From Alphaproteobacteria bacterium (GTDB lineage Bacteria; Pseudomonadota; Alphaproteobacteria; Rs-D84; NBLK01): a stretch of DNA of 7,586 nucleotides. Location of the stretch: NCBI GenBank assembly GCA_016936785.1, contig JAFGXE010000110.1:1-7586 (forward strand), given 5' to 3'. Positions 4,942-7,586 of the stretch are shown here, one piece after another. The position numbers and the translations under genes were made by a program. The notes below the pieces were generated by a model that saw only the letters and a program-made list of their open reading frames with translations, was not told the origin of the DNA and ran no database searches. Every line of letters begins with the position of its first letter. The stretch's first letter is position 1.

Positions 4942-6378
4942 ATGGAAAAATTTTTTCTTATTGACGGATCAAGTTTTATTTTCCGTGCTTTTTATGGTAT
5001 TCCGCCAATGTTTCGATCGGATGGCACGCCAACAAATGCTGTTTTTGGTTTTTGTTCTATGCTTTTGCGCTTAATTTCAAAACGGAAACATGGACGTTAT
5101 GCAATTGTTGCAGATAGTGGAAGCCAGACATTTCGTAATGATCTTTATTCAGCCTACAAAGCAAATCGTATTGAAACACCTGAAGAACTTAAACCGCAGT
5201 TTGATCTTATTAAAGAGGCTGTTGAAGCTTTTTCTCTCCCTTCTATTGCCATGAAAGGGTTTGAAGCAGATGACGTGATTGCATCTTATGCACGTGAAGC
5301 GCACGAAAAAGGTCATGCTGTTGAGATTGTTTCTTCAGATAAGGATTTGATGCAACTCGTGAATCATACGGTTTATATGTATGATGCCATGAAAGATAAA
5401 GAAATACATTCTTCAGATGTGATGGAGAGGTTTGGAATTCGTCCGAACCAAGTTGTTGATCTTCAAGCGATGATGGGGGATGCGTCAGATAATGTTCCTG
5501 GGATTAAAGGGATCGGACCTAAGACAGCATCCAAATTGCTTCAGGAACATGAAACACTTGAAGGTATTTATGCTAACATTCAAAAAGTTAATCCAGCTGG
5601 GCTTCAGAAAAAACTTCTTGATGACCGTGAAATGGCTTTTCTTTCTAAGAGACTTGTAAAGCTTGATGAGTATGTTCCGAATCTTCCTGAGCTTGATTCA
5701 ATTCAAGAGGCTCAAATTGACCTTGAAAAGTTGCGACGTTTTTTTGAGAAAATGGAATTTAGGCAACTTGCACCACGTTTAGATTCTTTAAACGGCGGAT
5801 CAAAGCGTGAGTCAAAATATTCTGGCACACGTCGTGTTGAAACATCTATTGAAGCAGGAATTTTTTCTGAAAAGTTTAAAAAAGAAAAACGAATCGCAAT
5901 GAGTCTCGGAGAAAAGGGATGTGCTTTTTATACACCAAGCTTAGGGTGTGTGTATTTTGACTTTCCACAAAAAGATGGTGATTTATTTTCCTCACGTCCT
6001 TCTTTTTTTAACCAAATGGAAGTACTTTTTTCAGAAAAAAGTATTGATAAAATTGTGTACGATACCAAAGCTGTTTTTCATGTTTTAAAACGGGATGATT
6101 TTGATTGCCAAGATATCCAAACACTTGGTTATGATCTTCTCGGAGAAGGAGATTGGAAAAAACTCGTCAAACATTTTCATCTCCCGCCATCGCCTCTTTT
6201 CCAAGAAGATCTCGATCAGGTTGGATTCGAAGCGTATGCGAATTGGATGCTTTTTGAACAACTTGAAAAGATTTTGAAAGAGGATGAAAAACGTAAAAAG
6301 TTATATCAAGAGATTGATCTCCCTCTTGCATCTGTTTTATATCGTATGGAGCGAAATGGGATTTGTCTTGATAAATAA
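4942..6378 (+). CDS. polA: DNA polymerase I, N-terminal half: 5' nuclease plus vestigial 3'-5' exonuclease (split by in-frame TAA)
   Basis: This 478-residue half of PolA carries the 5'-3' nuclease that removes RNA primers and processes flaps in lagging-strand synthesis and repair. Residues 1-280 show the full nuclease set: Asp8, Asp58, FRNDLYSAYKANR (64-76), FEADDVIA (107-114), SSDKDL (131-136), GDASDNVPG (179-187), and a helix-hairpin-helix-like GIKGIGPKTASKLL (187-200). Residues about 310-460 correspond to the proofreading domain but lack its acidic residues: there is no Asp-x-Glu at ExoI, YDTKAVFHVL (373-382) at ExoII lacks the Asn-x-x-x-Asp pattern, and AYANWMLFEQL (431-441) at ExoIII lacks the catalytic Asp. 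The fragment stops at TAA after MERNGICLDK, where the polymerase domain begins; the same frame continues past the stop into the rest of PolA. The ATG has no well-placed Shine-Dalgarno; AAGGA lies at 4911-4915, 26 bases upstream, beyond the palindrome. Confidence 0.93.
   Translation: MEKFFLIDGSSFIFRAFYGIPPMFRSDGTPTNAVFGFCSMLLRLISKRKHGRYAIVADSGSQTFRNDLYSAYKANRIETPEELKPQFDLIKEAVEAFSLPSIAMKGFEADDVIASYAREAHEKGHAVEIVSSDKDLMQLVNHTVYMYDAMKDKEIHSSDVMERFGIRPNQVVDLQAMMGDASDNVPGIKGIGPKTASKLLQEHETLEGIYANIQKVNPAGLQKKLLDDREMAFLSKRLVKLDEYVPNLPELDSIQEAQIDLEKLRRFFEKMEFRQLAPRLDSLNGGSKRESKYSGTRRVETSIEAGIFSEKFKKEKRIAMSLGEKGCAFYTPSLGCVYFDFPQKDGDLFSSRPSFFNQMEVLFSEKSIDKIVYDTKAVFHVLKRDDFDCQDIQTLGYDLLGEGDWKKLVKHFHLPPSPLFQEDLDQVGFEAYANWMLFEQLEKILKEDEKRKKLYQEIDLPLASVLYRMERNGICLDK
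6376..6378 (+). other. polA: In-frame TAA interrupting polA
   Basis: The TAA is codon 479 of what would otherwise be one 852-codon polA frame. Codons before it give MERNGICLDK and codons after it give TLREINQQLMKK, which continue the expected PolA alignment without insertion or deletion. A single base change from AAA, CAA or GAA would create it. It falls at the junction between the vestigial proofreading domain and the polymerase domain. Confidence 0.95.
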
Positions 6379-6402
6379 ACGCTTCGTGAGATTAATCAGC
6401 AA

Positions 6403-7500
6403 TTGATGAAAAAGATTAAGTCATGTGAAGAAACGATTCATCAATATATTCCAGAAGAAATTAATCTTGATTCGCCAAAGCAATTAGGAGAGTTTTTATT
6501 TGAAGAACTCAAATTGCCCTACAAAGGACGGAAAACAGCTACAGGACAATACAAAACAGACAGCAAGGCACTTCATAAAGTCTATGATGAGCATGTCATC
6601 GTTCCACTTCTTATTGAACGTCGTGGTGCCGTAAAACTAAAATCGACCTATGTGGATGGTCTTCAGAAAGAAATCCAATCGGATGGGCGTATTCATACAA
6701 CATATCTTCAAAATTTTGTGAACACAGGCCGTCTTTCTTCGCGTCAACCAAATTTACAAAATATCCCGATTCGGACAGAGGAGGGGCGCCAGTTTCGCAA
6801 GCTCTTTGTGCCACAAGAAGGATGGACGCTCATCGCGGCGGACTATTCTCAGATTGAATTGCGTGTGATGGCACATCTTGCACAAGTGAAAAATCTTATT
6901 CAAGCTTTTAAAGATGACCGTGATATTCATACGGAAACAGCCATAAAGATGTTTAATGTTGAAGCAGTTTCTTCTGAGCAGAGACGTCAGGCAAAAATTA
7001 TTAATTTCTCTATGATTTATGGGGCATCTCCTTATGGCTTAGCAGATAATCTTAAAGTGGATGTCGAGACAGCGAAAATTTTTATGAAAGTGTATTTTGA
7101 TCTTTACCCGGAAATTCAAGACTATATGAAAGCGAAGGAAGAGGAAGGTCAAAAATATGGATTTGTTGAGACTCTTTTTGGACGGAAGTGTTTTATTCCT
7201 CTTGAAAATGAGCGTGATGCAAAGTTCTCAGCCCGTGTCTCTGTGAATGCGCCTGTTCAAGGAACGGCTGCGGATATGATGCGTTTGGCGATGATACGGG
7301 TGGATGATTTCTTTAGAAAAGAGAATTTAAAAACAAAAATGCTTTTGCAAATCCATGACGAAATCATTCTTGAAACACCTCCAGAAGAAAAAGATTTTGT
7401 TGTGCAGTCTCTTCGAAAGATTATGGAGTCAGTGTATGCGCTGAATATTCCACTCAAAGTTGATATCGGTGTTGGAAAAAATTGGGATGAAGCCCATTAG
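6403..7500 (+). CDS. polA: DNA polymerase I, C-terminal half: polymerase (Klenow) domain
   Basis: This is the DNA polymerase half of PolA, 365 codons if started at TTG 6403 or 364 from ATG 6406. It stays in frame with the N-terminal half. Numbered on the joined frame, it shows LKSTYVDGL in the thumb, TGRLSSRQPNLQNIPIRTEEG, motif A DYSQIELRV starting at catalytic Asp634, motif B with Arg681, Lys685, Phe689 and Tyr693 (the O-helix series; Phe at this site suits dNTP over ddNTP use), and motif C QIHDE with His805, Asp806 and Glu807. It ends in GVGKNWDEAH, matching the family's usual C-terminus. All catalytic residues are present, so selection on the domain looks recent or ongoing. Reinitiation 24-27 bases after the TAA is conceivable, but the upstream GTGAG (6386-6390) is a weak, distant ribosome binding site. 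Such a product would lack about the first nine residues after the stop. Confidence 0.92.
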   Translation: MMKKIKSCEETIHQYIPEEINLDSPKQLGEFLFEELKLPYKGRKTATGQYKTDSKALHKVYDEHVIVPLLIERRGAVKLKSTYVDGLQKEIQSDGRIHTTYLQNFVNTGRLSSRQPNLQNIPIRTEEGRQFRKLFVPQEGWTLIAADYSQIELRVMAHLAQVKNLIQAFKDDRDIHTETAIKMFNVEAVSSEQRRQAKIINFSMIYGASPYGLADNLKVDVETAKIFMKVYFDLYPEIQDYMKAKEEEGQKYGFVETLFGRKCFIPLENERDAKFSARVSVNAPVQGTAADMMRLAMIRVDDFFRKENLKTKMLLQIHDEIILETPPEEKDFVVQSLRKIMESVYALNIPLKVDIGVGKNWDEAH

Positions 7501-7525
7501 ATTGTACGTTGTCAATTTTCATCTT

Positions 7526-7549
7526 ATTTTAGTGGATTTTCTCTAAAAT
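7526..7549 (+). terminator. Weak AT-rich hairpin downstream of polA
   Basis: ATTTTAG (7526-7532) and CTAAAAT (7543-7549) make a 7-bp stem with a 10-base loop, followed by GTTTTCT. It lies 26 bases after the polA stop and might be a poor intrinsic terminator. The stem has only one G-C pair, so chance is a strong alternative. Confidence 0.22.
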
Positions 7550-7555
7550 GTTTTC

Positions 7556-7561
7556 TATACT
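7556..7561 (+). promoter_or_regulatory. Possible -10 box before an unseen downstream gene
   Basis: TATACT matches the -10 consensus in five of six positions and lies six bases before an ATG (7568-7570) that opens a frame running off the right edge after MFRIIS. No -35 and no Shine-Dalgarno are evident, so if real the transcript would be nearly leaderless. Only 19 bases of the frame are visible. Confidence 0.2.
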
Positions 7562-7586
7562 CTTTCTATGTTTCGAATTATCTCAG

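Noticed and set aside
4942..7500. Stop-codon reassignment or programmed read-through explaining the polA TAA
   Set aside because: TAA ends the trxB, malic enzyme, barrel and LptM-like genes here at natural C-termini, and the TAA ACG context is not a recognised read-through signal. Selenocysteine would need TGA.
7568..7586. Start of a new gene (MFRIIS) at the right edge
   Set aside because: Only 19 bases are visible with no ribosome binding site, so a coding call cannot be supported; the possible -10 box is listed instead at low confidence.
1..7586. CRISPR array, toxin-antitoxin, phage or defence genes
   Set aside because: No regularly spaced repeats and no such protein families were seen; all substantial frames are housekeeping or envelope genes.

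Overview
The window comes from an AT-rich Gram-negative bacterium. An outer-membrane beta-barrel, two lipobox lipoproteins and an LptM-like peptide all imply an outer membrane. The SufB and TrxB sequences (a SufB without the Cys-rich N-terminal insert of E. coli, and a TrxB with CAVC in the active site) look alphaproteobacterial, possibly from a host-associated, reduced-genome lineage. That placement is inference from protein style only; no rRNA or tRNA is present.

Layout. The left half is on the minus strand and reads, in transcription order, trxB (3509-2592), a 249-base gap, a malic enzyme of the MaeB type (2342-1107), a 42-base gap, then sufB (1064 to the window edge, C-terminus missing). 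The gap between trxB and the malic enzyme gene holds a TGTCATC/GATGACA-bounded imperfect palindrome, probably a dispersed REP/MITE-like repeat, and a terminator- or attenuator-like hairpin just ahead of the malic enzyme ribosome binding site. A 153-base divergent region (3510-3662) separates trxB from the plus-strand genes and carries candidate promoters both ways, plus a tandem imperfect repeat overlapping the trxB promoter.

The right half is on the plus strand. A three-gene envelope cassette comes first: an outer-membrane barrel of unknown function (3663-4379), a 38-residue LptM-like lipoprotein overlapping it by one base (4379-4495), and a PEGA-like lipoprotein (4501-4863). After a 78-base AT-rich spacer with small palindromes comes polA (DNA polymerase I). 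It is split by one in-frame TAA at 6376-6378 into a 5'-nuclease/vestigial-exonuclease half (4942-6378) and a polymerase half (6403-7500). Both halves otherwise look intact in the same frame. The last 86 bases hold a weak hairpin, a possible -10 box and perhaps the first codons of another gene.

How the genes fit together. The minus-strand genes are redox and Fe-S housekeeping (thioredoxin reduction, malate to pyruvate with NAD(P)H, Fe-S cluster assembly). The plus-strand cassette is envelope biogenesis, and polA is DNA repair and Okazaki-fragment processing. I see no defence system, mobile-element gene or CRISPR array. The observations most worth following up are the interrupted polA, the thioredoxin reductase lacking the usual NADPH-phosphate arginines, the LptM-like mini-gene coupled to a barrel gene, and the structured gap upstream of the malic enzyme gene.
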